From NCBI GenBank assembly GCA_947177435.1, contig CAMWUM010000110.1:1-6489 (forward strand): a stretch of 6,489 nt of DNA, read 5' to 3'. The notes below the pieces were generated by a model that was not told where the DNA came from, did no database searches, and saw only the letters and a list, made by a program, of their open reading frames with translations. Origin of the DNA: an uncultured Muribaculaceae bacterium (GTDB taxonomy: Bacteria; Bacteroidota; Bacteroidia; Bacteroidales; Muribaculaceae). The stretch's first letter is position 1. Every line of letters begins with the position of its first letter. The translations under genes were made by a program, and so were the position numbers. Positions 6,304-6,489 of this stretch are shown in pieces.

Positions 6304-6489
6304 TTAGATGATTTTAAATTTAGCGAACTTCAGCAACAGCGTTTTGACCTCCACGTTGTCGAACTTAACGCGGATCTTTGCGTCGGGCTGCGAGGTGTCG
6401 ATGTCGATGATTGTGCCGGTGCCAAAGCGGGAATGCTCGATGCGAAGCCCCTCGGCTACTTCGGCCACATTGTGCGGCCTGTACTCGCC
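6304..6489 (-). CDS. pcrA: C-terminal end of a UvrD/PcrA-type ATP-dependent DNA helicase (partial)
   Basis: The frame is open from the right edge to TAA at 6304-6306 and gives 61 residues. The sequence matches the small C-terminal Tudor-like domain of UvrD/PcrA superfamily 1 helicases: a GLRIEHSRFGTGTIIDID stretch (residues 14-31) resembling the family's VxHxxFGxGxVxxxxG motif, then KIRVKFDN (38-45), then KTLLLKFAKFKII (49-61). In the known family this domain contacts RNA polymerase and supports a role in transcription-coupled repair. The helicase motor domains lie outside the window. The stop is only 4 bp before nspC, so the two are probably on one transcript. The gene symbol is by domain resemblance; a related UvrD-like paralogue cannot be excluded from so short a piece. 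Confidence 0.85.
   Translation of the reverse strand, partial: GEYRPHNVAEVAEGLRIEHSRFGTGTIIDIDTSQPDAKIRVKFDNVEVKTLLLKFAKFKII

Noticed and set aside
1..6489. CRISPR array, tRNA, rRNA or insertion sequence
   Set aside because: There are no regularly spaced repeats with unique spacers, no cloverleaf-like or rRNA-like stretch, and no transposase. Nearly all bases lie in seven protein genes.

Overview
The window looks like chromosomal DNA from a gut-type Bacteroidota, most likely order Bacteroidales and possibly a Muribaculaceae-like lineage. The reasons are a DUF3737 beta-helix protein close to Bacteroides-type sequences, an NspC-type carboxynorspermidine decarboxylase, moderate-to-high GC in the genes with very AT-rich short gaps, and start sites that mostly lack strong Shine-Dalgarno sequences. 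The family-level placement is a guess from sequence character and was not tested by a search.

All seven genes read on the minus strand, so transcription runs from the right edge to the left. In that order they are: the last 61 codons of a UvrD/PcrA-type helicase (6304-6489); nspC, carboxynorspermidine decarboxylase (5157-6299); a membrane-anchored family 2 glycosyltransferase (4153-5160); a RadC/JAMM-domain protein (3444-4166); a DUF3737 right-handed beta-helix protein (2525-3406); a MATE-family exporter (1073-2524); and a PatB/MalY-type PLP-dependent C-S lyase or aminotransferase cut off by the left edge (1-1043).

The genes are tightly packed. The gaps are 4 bp, a 4-bp ATGA overlap, a 14-bp overlap, 37 bp, 0 bp (TAAATG) and 29 bp. 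There is no non-coding stretch over 300 bases. I saw no tRNA, rRNA, CRISPR array, insertion sequence or GC-rich terminator hairpin. The only real breaks are the AT-rich, repeat-bearing 37-bp gap between radC and the DUF3737 gene, and a 13-bp tandem repeat between the MATE gene and patB. The first may split the run into an upstream housekeeping group (helicase, nspC, glycosyltransferase, radC) and a downstream trio (DUF3737, MATE, PatB).

The trio is the most interesting part: an uncharacterised beta-helix protein directly abutting a multidrug/metabolite exporter and followed by a probable cysteine/cystathionine C-S lyase. A joint function, for example handling and exporting a sulfur-containing or amino-acid-derived compound, is inference only. 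Nothing in the window is strong evidence for a new mobile or defence system.
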